Counted from the stretch's first letter, positions 24,431 through 34,331 are shown. The stretch is 64,000 nt of DNA from MH13 sp040219355 (GCA_040219355.1 JAVJSN010000015.1:124001-188000); one strand, 5' to 3'. Made by a program: numbers and translations. Notes: generated by a model from the sequence alone, not told the origin.

Positions 24431-25537
24431 CTACCAGGTTGGTTGGAGCCGGCTTGTCGCCGGAATCGTGTTGGGCTTGGTCTTCATGAAATAGAGCCCG
24501 GCGAACGTTAGCGCGGCCTGGGCTCCCAGACCGATCTTGCGCAGCTTGCCGCCCAGCCCACCTGCGCGCTGGGCCTCGCCCATCGCGATGTTGATCCGGT
24601 TGAGCCTGCGCAGGCCTTCCAAGAACTTTGGATTGTCCAAATCCAGAAGCACTGGGAAACATTGCTTGGTAATTTCGGTTGTGGTGCGGAAAACCTGCAT
24701 GTCGTATTCTTCAACGTCCACACCAAGCGCTTTATGGAAGGCTGGGCGAGCCTGATCTCGCACATGCATGGTGCAGAAAACCGCCAGCAGGAAAAACTTG
24801 ATCCACAACTTGTTGCCGCCCTGAAGTAGGGTTGGGTCAGCGCGCATCAACAGTGAGAACGCCTCACCATGGCGGAACTCATCGTTGCACCACTCTTGGA
24901 ACCATTTGAAGATTGGGTGGAAGCGCTTGTCCGGGTGTTTTTCCAGATGGCGGTAAATGGTGATGTAGCGCGCGTAGCCGATCTTCTCTGACAGGTAGGT
25001 GGCGTAGAAGATGAATTTCGGCTGGAAGTAGGTGTACTTCTTGGCCTTCGTCAGGAAGCCAAGGTTCACGCCAATGTCGAACTCTTTCAAGGCATCGTTG
25101 ATGAAGCCGGCATGACGGCTTTCATCACGCGCCATCAGCGAAAACAGCTCGCAAATTTCTTTGTTTTTGCCGCGCTTTTTCATTTCCTTGTAGAGCACGC
25201 AGCCGGAAAACTCAGCCGTTAGCGAAGACACCAGAAAATCGATGAACTCTTTCTTCAGCTCTGGGCCAAGCGCATCAATGTCGATTTCATCCCAATCCTC
25301 GTTGCGCTTAAAGTGACCCTTGTTTGGATCGTCGCGCATTTCTTGGATCAGCGCGTCCCATTCCTCGCGCACCAAGGTTACGTCGACCTTGTCGAGCTTA
25401 TCGAAATCGGTGGTATAAAAGCGCGGATCGAGCAGGGTGGTTTCCTGCGCCATGCGCGTGGTTTCGTTGATCGGCGCGCGCGCTTTCACATCGGATGTAA
25501 TCGGTGTGCCATCTTTAACGGGAGCATGAACGTTCAT
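24431..25537 (-). CDS. acsF: Aerobic Mg-protoporphyrin IX monomethyl ester (oxidative) cyclase AcsF
   Basis: Di-iron monooxygenase-like enzyme that forms ring E with O2; 368 residues. Metal-binding segments are visible: AEFSGCVLYKEM (about residue 108), DESRHAGF (about 137-144) and NDEFRHGEAFSLL (about 218-230). ATG 25537 overlaps the stop of the small upstream gene (ATGA). Its presence beside bchE in the same window means bacteriochlorophyll can be made with or without oxygen. Confidence 0.96.
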   Translation of the reverse strand: MNVHAPVKDGTPITSDVKARAPINETTRMAQETTLLDPRFYTTDFDKLDKVDVTLVREEWDALIQEMRDDPNKGHFKRNEDWDEIDIDALGPELKKEFIDFLVSSLTAEFSGCVLYKEMKKRGKNKEICELFSLMARDESRHAGFINDALKEFDIGVNLGFLTKAKKYTYFQPKFIFYATYLSEKIGYARYITIYRHLEKHPDKRFHPIFKWFQEWCNDEFRHGEAFSLLMRADPTLLQGGNKLWIKFFLLAVFCTMHVRDQARPAFHKALGVDVEEYDMQVFRTTTEITKQCFPVLLDLDNPKFLEGLRRLNRINIAMGEAQRAGGLGGKLRKIGLGAQAALTFAGLYFMKTKPNTIPATSRLQPTW

Positions 25538-25833
25538 AGTGTCACCTCTTCAGAAAAGCTAAACTCGCAAAGTTCCATGAATTCAAAATCGCCGGTCATG
25601 CGCGTCCAGGTCCGCTCCAGCCAGTTGGCCCGGCGCACAGTGGCGGTACGCTGAAGCACGACATGCTCGCCATACGGCACCTCGATTGGCCGACCATGTA
25701 CGATGACCTCATCGCCCGGCTTGATGGCAATATCGCCATCCAACTCGACATAGGCGTGCAAGCTATCGAACGTGTTTTGCACATCCACGGTGCAGCCAAC
25801 GTCGAAGCTCTCACGGCTAAACAGGTTCAGCAT
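25534..25833 (-). CDS. Small conserved PGC protein upstream of acsF
   Basis: 99-residue soluble protein from ATG 25833 (GGGAGGA 5-6 bp upstream), starting MLNLFSRESFDVGCTVDVQ. It has a segment DGDIAIKPGDEVIVHG and RRANWLERTWTRMTGD near the end. I recognise it as the conserved hypothetical commonly encoded just before acsF in alphaproteobacterial PGCs; no function is established to my knowledge. ATGA overlap with acsF suggests coupled translation and a possible role linked to the oxidative cyclase. The upstream neighbour lhaA is 22 bp away. Confidence 0.8.
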   Translation of the reverse strand: MLNLFSRESFDVGCTVDVQNTFDSLHAYVELDGDIAIKPGDEVIVHGRPIEVPYGEHVVLQRTATVRRANWLERTWTRMTGDFEFMELCEFSFSEEVTL

Positions 25834-25855
25834 GTTCGATCCTCCCTTTGCCCGG

Positions 25856-27307
25856 TTATCCGGGGAATTCAGCGAGGCCGAAGCCGCGCCTGTTTCTGGT
25901 GATGTCCGTGGCTCGTCGCTGTGTCCCCACAAGGGGGCCCAAAACGATGAGTGTTGCGAAGAGCAGCCCAATTTCCAGATGGTAGACTGCGCCATAGCCA
26001 AATGCAGGATCGGTGATGATCCGGCCAAAAAGCCCTGAGCTTCCCATGGCAGTAAAAAGATCACGCAGCGCGCCACCGGCTGCCAGGCCAAGGCCTGCTG
26101 CCGTGGCGTTCACCGCGCCCCACGCGCCAAGTGCAATGCCGTTGGTGGAACGGCCATCGGCTGTGGTTTGAGCCAGCTGCATGGTTGCGGTGAGCAGACA
26201 GACTGCGAAAAGGCCACTGCCAAAACCGATCATCGCGGTAGCCGAGCGGAACATGAAGGCTGATTGAAGTGGCGCTGAGAACACAACCAGCGTGAAGCCG
26301 ACCACCCCGATCACGGCCCCAATGCCAGCATAGCGGTAGGGGTCGCTGTTGTGACCCAATCGCTGTGCTGCCAACGCAAAGCCCGCCAGCGTGCCGCCAG
26401 CAAACAGGGCGGTGAGCAATGTGGTTGCACTGACGGACAGGCCAAGCACCTGCCCACCATAAGGTTCCAGCAAGATATCCTGCATGGAAAAGGCCAGTGT
26501 TCCCAAGCCAACGGCCACCAGCAAACGGCCGGTGCGGTTGGTCGAGGTGAACGCGCGCCACGCCTCTAAGAATGTCGGGCGAGGAAGGTCGGGTGCGGTG
26601 GAGGCGGGTTTGCGCACTTCCTGCTTCCAAAGTGCAATGACGTTCAGCACGATGGTTACAACCGCCGCCCCTTGAATGACTTGGATAAGTCTTGGGTGGC
26701 TGAAATCAGCTAAAAGCCATGAGAAGCCCAGTGCGCCAATCACCATGCCCACCAACAGCATCACGTAGAGCAACGCGACAACGCGCGGGCGCGCTTCAAC
26801 TGGGGCCAGATCGGTGGCGAGGGCAAGCCCAGCGGTTTGCGTGGTGTGCAGACCAAGGCCAATGAGCAGGAAACCGAGGCCGGTGATCATGTGTCCCAGG
26901 AAGAACGGTCCGCCACCTTCGCTCATGAGCAAAATGGCCATCGGCATGATCGCCAGGCCACCAAACTGGAAGATGGTGCCAAACCAGATATAGGGAACGC
27001 GCTTCCACCCAAGGATGGATTTATGGGTGTCGGACTTGTGTCCGATAAGCGCACGCAGCGGCGCAAAGAGCAGCGGCAGCGCGACCATGATCGAGACAAG
27101 CCATGCGGGCACCGAAAGCTCCAGGATCATCACACGGTTCAGTGTGCCGGTGATCAACGTCACCGCGATACCCACCGAAATTTGGAACAAAGCGAGGCGA
27201 AGCAAACGGCGTAGCGGCAACTCATCGGTTGCTGCATCGGCAAACGGCAAAAAGTGTGGGCCAATCTTGGTCCACTGGTCTTTTAGCTGTGGCAGCCGTC
27301 TGCTCAC
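25856..27307 (-). CDS. lhaA: LhaA, PucC-family LH1 assembly protein
   Basis: 483-residue major-facilitator-type membrane protein with about 12 helices, of the BCD/PucC family. It begins with RRLLRLALFQISVGIAVTLITGTLNRVMILEL and contains GWKRVPYIWFGTIFQFGG, both typical. LhaA is required for LH1 assembly, probably delivering bacteriochlorophyll. GTG 27307 overlaps the bchM stop. In most clusters puhA follows directly; here the gene before acsF follows. Confidence 0.93.
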   Translation of the reverse strand: MSRRLPQLKDQWTKIGPHFLPFADAATDELPLRRLLRLALFQISVGIAVTLITGTLNRVMILELSVPAWLVSIMVALPLLFAPLRALIGHKSDTHKSILGWKRVPYIWFGTIFQFGGLAIMPMAILLMSEGGGPFFLGHMITGLGFLLIGLGLHTTQTAGLALATDLAPVEARPRVVALLYVMLLVGMVIGALGFSWLLADFSHPRLIQVIQGAAVVTIVLNVIALWKQEVRKPASTAPDLPRPTFLEAWRAFTSTNRTGRLLVAVGLGTLAFSMQDILLEPYGGQVLGLSVSATTLLTALFAGGTLAGFALAAQRLGHNSDPYRYAGIGAVIGVVGFTLVVFSAPLQSAFMFRSATAMIGFGSGLFAVCLLTATMQLAQTTADGRSTNGIALGAWGAVNATAAGLGLAAGGALRDLFTAMGSSGLFGRIITDPAFGYGAVYHLEIGLLFATLIVLGPLVGTQRRATDITRNRRGFGLAEFPG

Positions 27308-28023
27308 CTGCGCGGCTCCCTTCTGGTGATTTGAAAGGCCTGGCTGGTGTAGAACCCCGATGCAATGCGCTTGGTGTTGCCCGCTGCAAAATCAGGCATG
27401 CGATCGCGCATCAGGCGCCGTAGTTTTTTCTCAGAGATTGGCACGATAGCGGGTGAGCGGTCGCCGCGTGGGAAGGCCTTTCCGACTGTGTGCATGGCGG
27501 CGAGCAGCGGCGTCTTTGGCGCGAAGGTGAAGAGCACTTGTCCATCGGCACGCGCTGCTAGCCGCGCCAGGGCGCCAACTTTATCGCCAGCTTCATAGTG
27601 GATCACCGAGTCCATCGCGACCACATGGTCAAACAGACCAAAGCTATCATCCAGCATGTCGCCGGCATGCCAACTGATGGCGCCAGGCAGATTGAGGGGC
27701 ATGCGCTCACGCGCCACGTTCACCAGATTGGGGGACAGATCAACGGCGACAACGTCGGCACCGCGTTTTGCCGCTTCCACCGCAAGCGCGCCGGTGCCGC
27801 AGCCAGCATCCAGCAGGCGCTGGCCGGTCATGTCATCGGGCAGCCAGGAAAGCAGGGTCGTGCGCATAGCATCGCGGCCCGCGCGCACAGTGGCGCGAAT
27901 GCCTGAGACTGGCGCGTCAGAGGTCAGGCGCTCCCAGGTTTTGGCGGCCGTGCGATCAAAATAGGCTTCGATCTCGCCGCGGCGGGTCTGGTAGGTATCG
28001 ATGGGATGAGCGGATTCCTGCAT
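27304..28023 (-). CDS. bchM: Mg-protoporphyrin IX O-methyltransferase BchM
   Basis: 239-residue SAM methyltransferase with motif I RLLDAGCGTGALAVEAA (about residues 69-85) and post-I GADVVAVDLS. It methylates the C13 propionate of Mg-protoporphyrin, producing the substrate of AcsF and BchE. ATG 28023 overlaps the bchL stop (TGATG); a TTG one codon earlier is possible. It sits in the usual bchH-bchL-bchM-lhaA order. Confidence 0.95.
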   Translation of the reverse strand: MQESAHPIDTYQTRRGEIEAYFDRTAAKTWERLTSDAPVSGIRATVRAGRDAMRTTLLSWLPDDMTGQRLLDAGCGTGALAVEAAKRGADVVAVDLSPNLVNVARERMPLNLPGAISWHAGDMLDDSFGLFDHVVAMDSVIHYEAGDKVGALARLAARADGQVLFTFAPKTPLLAAMHTVGKAFPRGDRSPAIVPISEKKLRRLMRDRMPDFAAGNTKRIASGFYTSQAFQITRREPRR

Positions 28024-28964
28024 CAATCAAATCCCAGGAAGTCGAAAATATCGCGATCTTTCATCGGCGAGGGATCGCAGATGGTGTCATCGACCAGAAG
28101 CCCGGCGGCGAGGCGCAGATATTCCTTCTGCACGGCCAGAACAGCTGGTGTTTCGTCCATTTCAAAGAGCGTGCGTTTTTTCAGTCGTGATTTGCGAATC
28201 TCATCCAGGTCCGGCAGGTGTGCGATGCGTTCGAGGCCCACCACTTCGTTGAACCGGTCAATCTCGTCGGTGTCCGTGGAGCGGTTGGCGATCACACCGC
28301 CGACGCGCACGTCGTAATTTTTCGACTTGGCTTTGATGGCCGAAACGATGCGGTTCATGGCGAAGATGGAGTCAAAGTCGTTCGCGGTCACGATCAGCGC
28401 TTTTTCCGCATGCTGAAGGGGGGCTGCAAAACCGCCGCAGACCACATCGCCAAGCACGTCGAAGATCACAACATCGGTGTCTTCCAGCAGATGATGCTCT
28501 TTCAAGAGCTTCACGGTCTGGCCAACCACGTAACCGCCGCAACCGGTCCCGGCAGGTGGGCCGCCTGCCTCAACGCACATGACGCCATTGTAGCCTTCAA
28601 ATACGAAGTCTTCGGTGCGCAATTCCTCTGAGTGGAAGTCGACCTCTTCGAGGACGTCGATCACCGTCGGGCACAGCATTTTGGTCAGCGTGAAGGTGCT
28701 GTCATGCTTGGGATCACAGCCGATTTGCAGCACGCGCTTGCCGAGCTTGGAAAAAGCAACCGACAGGTTAGAGGAGGTGGTCGATTTGCCGATGCCACCC
28801 TTGCCGTAGACCGCAAACACCTTGGCCGTGTCGATGGTCATGGCTGGGTCCATCTTCACTTGAACCGAACCTTCGCCATCCTCGCCTTTGCCACCGAATC
28901 CCTTCGGTGAGCGGTCGAGAAGGGTGGTTTTGGTGCCCGTTGGTGGTGGGGTCACGATGTTCAT
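28023..28964 (-). CDS. bchL: Light-independent protochlorophyllide reductase iron protein BchL
   Basis: NifH-like ATPase of the dark-operative protochlorophyllide reductase, 313 residues. P-loop VYGKGGIGKSTTSSN is at about residues 51-65. The Cys ligands of the bridging [4Fe-4S] cluster are in AGTGCGGYV and LGDVVCGGF. It works with BchN and BchB, encoded 3.7-7 kb upstream in the same operon. The start ATG overlaps the bchH stop by 4 bp. Confidence 0.97.
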   Translation of the reverse strand: MNIVTPPPTGTKTTLLDRSPKGFGGKGEDGEGSVQVKMDPAMTIDTAKVFAVYGKGGIGKSTTSSNLSVAFSKLGKRVLQIGCDPKHDSTFTLTKMLCPTVIDVLEEVDFHSEELRTEDFVFEGYNGVMCVEAGGPPAGTGCGGYVVGQTVKLLKEHHLLEDTDVVIFDVLGDVVCGGFAAPLQHAEKALIVTANDFDSIFAMNRIVSAIKAKSKNYDVRVGGVIANRSTDTDEIDRFNEVVGLERIAHLPDLDEIRKSRLKKRTLFEMDETPAVLAVQKEYLRLAAGLLVDDTICDPSPMKDRDIFDFLGFD

Positions 28965-31900
28965 TCTGCAGCCTCCATTCCAACCGAATGGCCGACCGTC
29001 TGGCCAGCGTTGTTGGATGTATCGTTTGCGGGAATGCCAATGCCTTCCAGGCGGTCTTCTAGCTCTTCGCCAGCATCGCGCAGAGCATCAAGGACAGCAT
29101 CGTCAGGCTGCCAGTAGTCGCGCTCATGCGCTTCCAACAGGCGGCCTGCCAGACGCGCGGATGCGGTGGGATTGAGGTCGGCCAGGCGGCGTCGCATCTC
29201 TGGGTCGAGCACATAGGTTTCGGTGAGCTGTTGGTAGACCCAGGGCTGCACCTGTCCTGTGGTGGCCGACCAGCCCATTGTGTTGGTCACATGTTCTTCG
29301 ATCTGGCGCACGCCCTCATAGCCGTGCTGCAGCATGCCTTCGTACCATTTGGGGTTGAGCATGCGGGTACGTGTTTCCAGCGCCACCTGCTCGGACAGGG
29401 TGCGCACCTTGCCTTCACCGCGCGTCTGATCGCCGATGTAAACCGGGATCGCATTGCCTTTTGCACGCGTTGCCGCGCGGCTGATGCCACCGAGCGTATC
29501 GAAGTAGTGATCGATTGTGGTGATGCCCAGCTCAACGGAGTCGAGGTTTTGGTAGGCGATATCAACATCGGCCAGCATGGATTGCAGGAGCGCTGATTGC
29601 TGCACCGGTTTGCCCGACGCGCCATAGGCAAAGCTTTTACGGCGCTCATAGGTTTCGGCCAGCTCGTCTTCATCGTCCCAGGCTCCGGATTCCACCAGAT
29701 TGTTGACGTTTGAACCGTAAGCGCCGTCAGCATTGGAAAAGACGCGAAGGGCCGCCGTTTCCATGTCGCAGGCATGCTTCTCGCCGTAGGCCAAGGCATG
29801 AGCGCGGATCGGGTTCTGGTCGAGCGGCTCATCGGCTCGGGCCGCTAGCAAAGCTGCCTCGGCGAGGATTTTGGTTTGCAGAGGCAACAGATCGCGGAAA
29901 ATGCCGGAGAGAGTCATCACCACATCGACCCGCGGACGGCCAAGCTCTTCCAGTGGTGTGAGCTGTGCACCGCATAGGCGACCATAGCTGTCAAAGCGCG
30001 GGGCGGCGCCCATCAGGGCAAGCCCTTGGGCGATCGTGCCGCCTTCGGTCTTCAAATTGTCGGTTCCCCAAAGCACCAGAGCAATGGAGGTGGGCAGAAC
30101 ACCGGTCTCTTCCTTGTAGCGGGCGAGTAGACGGTTCGCCTGTTTGGCACCATCCGCCATCGCAAAGGCCGATGGGATCCGGAACGGATCAAACCCATGA
30201 ATGTTGCGACCGGTGGGCAGAACCTCCGGCGTGCGGACCACATCGCCACCTGGTGCGGGTTTGATGAACCCGCCATCCAGCGCATGAATGATGGCTTTGA
30301 GCTCATGATCTTCTGCGAGCAAGGTGTCGGTTTGCGCCAGCGCGTTCAGAGTCTCGACGTCGATCTCTTGCGCCGGGTCTTCGCCCATTACGATGGCGAG
30401 CGCATCGTCTTTGCTCAAATCCAAGCCATGGGCGGACTCGGCAATCGCCTGGATCATATCGGCGCGCTTAAGCTCGCTCATCGGCTCGCCGACCACGTGC
30501 AGGCCGTGGGGAATGAGCGTGTATTCCAGTTCGAGCACTGCCTCTTGCAGAGCGACGATCTTTTCGCCAGCGCTCTGTTCCCAAGCGGGCGTTTCGTCGA
30601 CCAGATCAAGCTCGGCTGCCTGGGTTTGGATGAGTGTTGCCAGACTTTGCGCCTCAGCACCTGAAACATCGTCCATACCGCGCCAACGCTCGATGGAGGC
30701 TTTCAGCTCATTGAGGCCCTTGTAGAGCCCAGCTTGCGCCAATGGCGGCGTCAGATAGCTGATCAATGTCGCGGCGGCACGGCGCTTGGCGATCATGCCT
30801 TCGGAAGGATTGTTGGACGCGTAGAGATAGTAGTTGGGTACATCGCCGATCAGGCGATCCGGCCAGCACTTGCCGGACATGCCGGTCTGCTTGCCAGGCA
30901 TGAATTCCAACGCGCCATGGGTGCCGAAATGCAGATAGGCTTCGGCGCCGAAATCTTCGCGCATCCAGCGATAAAACGCGGAAAAAGCGTGGGTCGGCGC
31001 GAAACCTTGCTCAAAGAGCAGACGCATCGGGTCGCCTTCATAACCAAAGGCAGGCTGTACACCGACAAAGATATTACCGAACTGCGCACCCAACACAAAG
31101 ATCGACTGGCCATCGGTTTGCTGCACCCCGGGCGCGGCTCCCCAAACAGCTTCCAGCTCTTTCAGGTATGGCTCGCGGCGTACATGATCATCAACCGGGA
31201 TGCGGGCCGCGACGTTGGCATGGGCGCCATATTGCTGTGCGTTGCCGGAGATGATGGCTTCGCGCAGAGCATCGACGCTTTCCGGCATCTCGACGTCATA
31301 ACCCTCGTCATGAAGGCCTTGCAGAACATTGTAGAGCGAGCGGAAAACCGAAAGGTAGGCCGCAGTTCCGGTATTGCCGCCATTGGGCGGGAAGTTGAAC
31401 AGCACAATGCCGACTTTGCGGTCTTCGCGGTCGGAGCGGCGCAAGGTGATCAGTTGATCGATGCGCACGGCCAAGCGTTCGGCGCGCTCGGAGCAAACCT
31501 GCATCAGCTTGGCGAGCTCCGGGTCGCAAAAATCGCAAGCCTTGTGGCAGCCGGTGCACGCATCACCGGCCGGATCGACACGGCCGCCAAAGACGGTTGG
31601 TTCGGTGGCGCCGTCCAATTCAGGGATCGCGACCATGATCGTCGATTCCACCGGCATCAGACCGCGATTGGACTTGGCCCAATCTTGCAAGGTTTGGAAC
31701 TCAATGGCGTGGGCGGCGAGGTACGGCACATCCATCCCGGCCAGCATTTCCTCTGCCGCCTTGGCATCATTGTAGGCCGGCCCGCCAACCAGCGAGAAGC
31801 CGGTGAGCGAGAGCATGGCATCGACGATGGGACGACCGTCTTTGACGAAGAATTTCTCCGCTGCCGGGCGGGCATCAAGGCCGGATGCGAAGACCGGGAT

Positions 31901-32746
31901 GACTTTCAAGCCGCGCGCTTCGATCGCACGGATAACCCCGTCATAATGGGCGGTGTTGCCGGCCAGCAGATAGGAACGCATGAGGATGAGCCCCACCGTG
32001 CCGCGCGCCTTTGGCGGTGTCGGCAGGCCAGCATCCGTTTCGGTCACGCGGGTTGGCAGGTCGGGGTGGTAGATGCCGACCTCGGGATAGTCGGCGGGCA
32101 TGTCGGCTTTAACGGATGTACGCAGGTTCTCGCGCGGACCGGCGGCGTAACGGCTCACCAGGAAGCGCACCATGTTGGCGACGTTCTCATCAGACCCGGA
32201 CAGCCAATATTGCAGCGTCAGGAAATAGGCGCGCACGTCCTGCGCCGTGCCAGGAATGAAACGCAGGATTTTCGGCAAACGCTTGAGCATCGCCATCTGC
32301 TTGGCGCCGGAACTCTGTTCGCCGGGCTTTTTGCTCGATCCACGCAGGCGTTTCAGCAGCGCCATGGCGCCATTTTGTTTCGCGCTCATGTCGAATTGGC
32401 CGACGCGGGTGAGCTTCACCACATCACCGGCCGACATCATACCGATCATCGCATCGCAACGATCACGCCGCGCTTCGAGCGCTGGTTGGATCGCTTGGAT
32501 CTGATCGTCCATAAACAGCATGGTGGCGAGGATGATGTCGCCGGTGGCGATATCGTTTTTGCAGGCTTCCAGCGCGTCGGGATTGTCGCCCCACTCGGAG
32601 GTAGCGTGCAGGGCAATGGAAACACCGGGCATTTCGCGCAGCAGCATCTTTTGGGCACGCTCCACCGCACCGGACAAATGGTTGTCCAGCGTGACGATGA
32701 CCACCTTCACTGAGGTGCCGTCAGCGGCCGAAGTGAGCTTTAGCAT
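28961..32746 (-). CDS. bchH: Magnesium chelatase large subunit BchH
   Basis: 1261-residue catalytic, porphyrin-binding subunit of Mg chelatase, close to the usual length near 1190-1260 (CobN/BchH family). It starts with DGTSVKVVIVTLDNHLSGAVERA and contains FPPNGGNTGTAAYLSVFRSLYN and AYLHFGTHGALEFMPGKQTGMS. BchD and BchI are not in the window and probably lie upstream of bchO. ATG 32746 lies inside the end of bchB (26-bp overlap). A long plus-strand open frame opposite this gene is only its shadow. Confidence 0.97.
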   Translation of the reverse strand: MLKLTSAADGTSVKVVIVTLDNHLSGAVERAQKMLLREMPGVSIALHATSEWGDNPDALEACKNDIATGDIILATMLFMDDQIQAIQPALEARRDRCDAMIGMMSAGDVVKLTRVGQFDMSAKQNGAMALLKRLRGSSKKPGEQSSGAKQMAMLKRLPKILRFIPGTAQDVRAYFLTLQYWLSGSDENVANMVRFLVSRYAAGPRENLRTSVKADMPADYPEVGIYHPDLPTRVTETDAGLPTPPKARGTVGLILMRSYLLAGNTAHYDGVIRAIEARGLKVIPVFASGLDARPAAEKFFVKDGRPIVDAMLSLTGFSLVGGPAYNDAKAAEEMLAGMDVPYLAAHAIEFQTLQDWAKSNRGLMPVESTIMVAIPELDGATEPTVFGGRVDPAGDACTGCHKACDFCDPELAKLMQVCSERAERLAVRIDQLITLRRSDREDRKVGIVLFNFPPNGGNTGTAAYLSVFRSLYNVLQGLHDEGYDVEMPESVDALREAIISGNAQQYGAHANVAARIPVDDHVRREPYLKELEAVWGAAPGVQQTDGQSIFVLGAQFGNIFVGVQPAFGYEGDPMRLLFEQGFAPTHAFSAFYRWMREDFGAEAYLHFGTHGALEFMPGKQTGMSGKCWPDRLIGDVPNYYLYASNNPSEGMIAKRRAAATLISYLTPPLAQAGLYKGLNELKASIERWRGMDDVSGAEAQSLATLIQTQAAELDLVDETPAWEQSAGEKIVALQEAVLELEYTLIPHGLHVVGEPMSELKRADMIQAIAESAHGLDLSKDDALAIVMGEDPAQEIDVETLNALAQTDTLLAEDHELKAIIHALDGGFIKPAPGGDVVRTPEVLPTGRNIHGFDPFRIPSAFAMADGAKQANRLLARYKEETGVLPTSIALVLWGTDNLKTEGGTIAQGLALMGAAPRFDSYGRLCGAQLTPLEELGRPRVDVVMTLSGIFRDLLPLQTKILAEAALLAARADEPLDQNPIRAHALAYGEKHACDMETAALRVFSNADGAYGSNVNNLVESGAWDDEDELAETYERRKSFAYGASGKPVQQSALLQSMLADVDIAYQNLDSVELGITTIDHYFDTLGGISRAATRAKGNAIPVYIGDQTRGEGKVRTLSEQVALETRTRMLNPKWYEGMLQHGYEGVRQIEEHVTNTMGWSATTGQVQPWVYQQLTETYVLDPEMRRRLADLNPTASARLAGRLLEAHERDYWQPDDAVLDALRDAGEELEDRLEGIGIPANDTSNNAGQTVGHSVGMEAAE

Positions 32747-34328
32747 CGTAGAGCGTCTCCAAGGTGATTTCTGCCAAACCGTGTTCGGCGGCGAAGGTTT
32801 CCGTGTTGCGGCGCGCCTTTCCGCGCACGAAGAACGGTATTTTCTTCAGTTCCTTTTCAGCTTCTGCCGTCCAGCCGGTAGCCAGATCGGCGGGGGTGTC
32901 CATCAGCGTGTTGGCCGCGTCTTGAACGAGTGTTTCATCAGCCGCGGTTTCGGTTTCGGTTTTTGGGGCAGGGCGCGAGGGGGCGTGACCATGGTGCGAG
33001 GGGCCATTGGCATCAGAGAATTCGAAGTCGTCGCGGAACATACCCAACAGATGCTCTTCCAAGCCCATCACCAGCGGATGCACCCAGGTGTCGAAGAGCA
33101 CGTTGGCGCCCTCAAAACCCATCTGGGGGGAATAGCGCGCGGGGAAGTCCTGAACATGAACAGGTGCGGAGATGACCGCGCAGCCAATGCCCAAGCGCTT
33201 GGCGATGTGGCGCTCCATCTGCGTGCCGAGCACCAGTTCTGGTGTTGCCTCGATGATCGCCTGCTCGACCTCCAGGTAATCGTCGGTGATCAATGGCTCG
33301 ACGCCATAGTCTTTGGCGGCAGCGCGGATATCGCGGGCGAACTCACGGCTGTACGTGCCAAGGCCGACAACTTTGAAGCCCATTTCGGTTTCGGCCACTT
33401 TGGCGGCTGCCAGCGCGTGGGTCGCATCACCAAAGATGAAGACCCTCTTGCCGGTGAGGTAGGTGGAATCGATGGAGCGCGAATACCAAGGCAGGCGGCT
33501 TTGCTCGTCGGCGATCAAGGCATCTGCATCGGCGCCGATAATCTCGGCGACTTCGGCAATGAACGCCTTGGTGGCGCCAACGCCGATGGGCACCGTCTTG
33601 GTCATAGGCTGGCCGAAGGCGCGATTCAGCCAGTCGGCGGCGGTCTTCGCGATTTCGGGGTAGAGCACGACGTTGAAATCGGCATCGCCAAGGCCCGCAA
33701 GCTCAGCTGGGGTGCAATCGAGCGGAGCGACGACGTTGATGTCGATGTCCAAGCTGCCCAATAATCTGGTGATTTCGGTGACATCATCGCGATGGCGGAA
33801 GCCCAGCGCAGTGGGTCCAAGGATGTTGGCCGATGGGCGCTGGCCCTCGGGACGTGGCGCGCGCGCGGTGCCGGGAGCTGGAGCCAGCGCACCGGCAATG
33901 CCGCGTACGAGCTGGTAGAAGGTTTCCGAGGCGCCCCAATTTTCTTTCTTCGAGTAAGACGGTAACTCCAGCGGGATCACCGGGATCGGCAAATCCATGG
34001 CTTTGGCAAGACCGCCTGGATCATCCTGAATGAGTTCGGCTGTGCAACTTGCACCGCAGATCATCGCCTGTGGCTTAAAGCGGACATAGGCATCGCGCGC
34101 GGCCGTTTGGAACAGCTCGGCAGTGTCCTTGCCAAGATCTCGGGCCTGGAACGTTGTGTAGGTGACCGGCGGACGCTCCTTACGCCGTTCGATCATCGTG
34201 AAGAGGAGGTCCGCATAGGTGTCGCCCTGGGGAGCATGCAGCACATAGTGCAGGCCCTTCATCGCGGTGGCGATGCGCATTGCGCCAACGTGGGGCGGGC
34301 CTTCATAGGTCCAGACGGTGAGTTGCAT
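32721..34328 (-). CDS. bchB: Light-independent protochlorophyllide reductase subunit BchB
   Basis: NifK-like subunit of the dark-operative reductase, 535 residues, beginning MQLTVWTYEGPPHVGAMRIA as in the family. It contains CGASCTAELIQDDPGG (cluster/catalytic region, about residues 94-109) and a C-terminal PCP_red domain (FVRGKARRNTETFAAEHGLAEIT) near the end. A Glu/Thr/Pro-rich stretch at about 440-480 separates the two. bchN ends 3 bp before it. Confidence 0.97.
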   Translation of the reverse strand: MQLTVWTYEGPPHVGAMRIATAMKGLHYVLHAPQGDTYADLLFTMIERRKERPPVTYTTFQARDLGKDTAELFQTAARDAYVRFKPQAMICGASCTAELIQDDPGGLAKAMDLPIPVIPLELPSYSKKENWGASETFYQLVRGIAGALAPAPGTARAPRPEGQRPSANILGPTALGFRHRDDVTEITRLLGSLDIDINVVAPLDCTPAELAGLGDADFNVVLYPEIAKTAADWLNRAFGQPMTKTVPIGVGATKAFIAEVAEIIGADADALIADEQSRLPWYSRSIDSTYLTGKRVFIFGDATHALAAAKVAETEMGFKVVGLGTYSREFARDIRAAAKDYGVEPLITDDYLEVEQAIIEATPELVLGTQMERHIAKRLGIGCAVISAPVHVQDFPARYSPQMGFEGANVLFDTWVHPLVMGLEEHLLGMFRDDFEFSDANGPSHHGHAPSRPAPKTETETAADETLVQDAANTLMDTPADLATGWTAEAEKELKKIPFFVRGKARRNTETFAAEHGLAEITLETLYDAKAHFGR

Positions 34329-34331
34329 CGC

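Noticed and set aside
30734..32713. Long plus-strand open frame (659 codons) opposite bchH
   Set aside because: bchH is unmistakable on the minus strand; the opposite frame is His/Gly/Arg-rich low-quality protein typical of antisense shadow in GC-rich DNA and has no family features.
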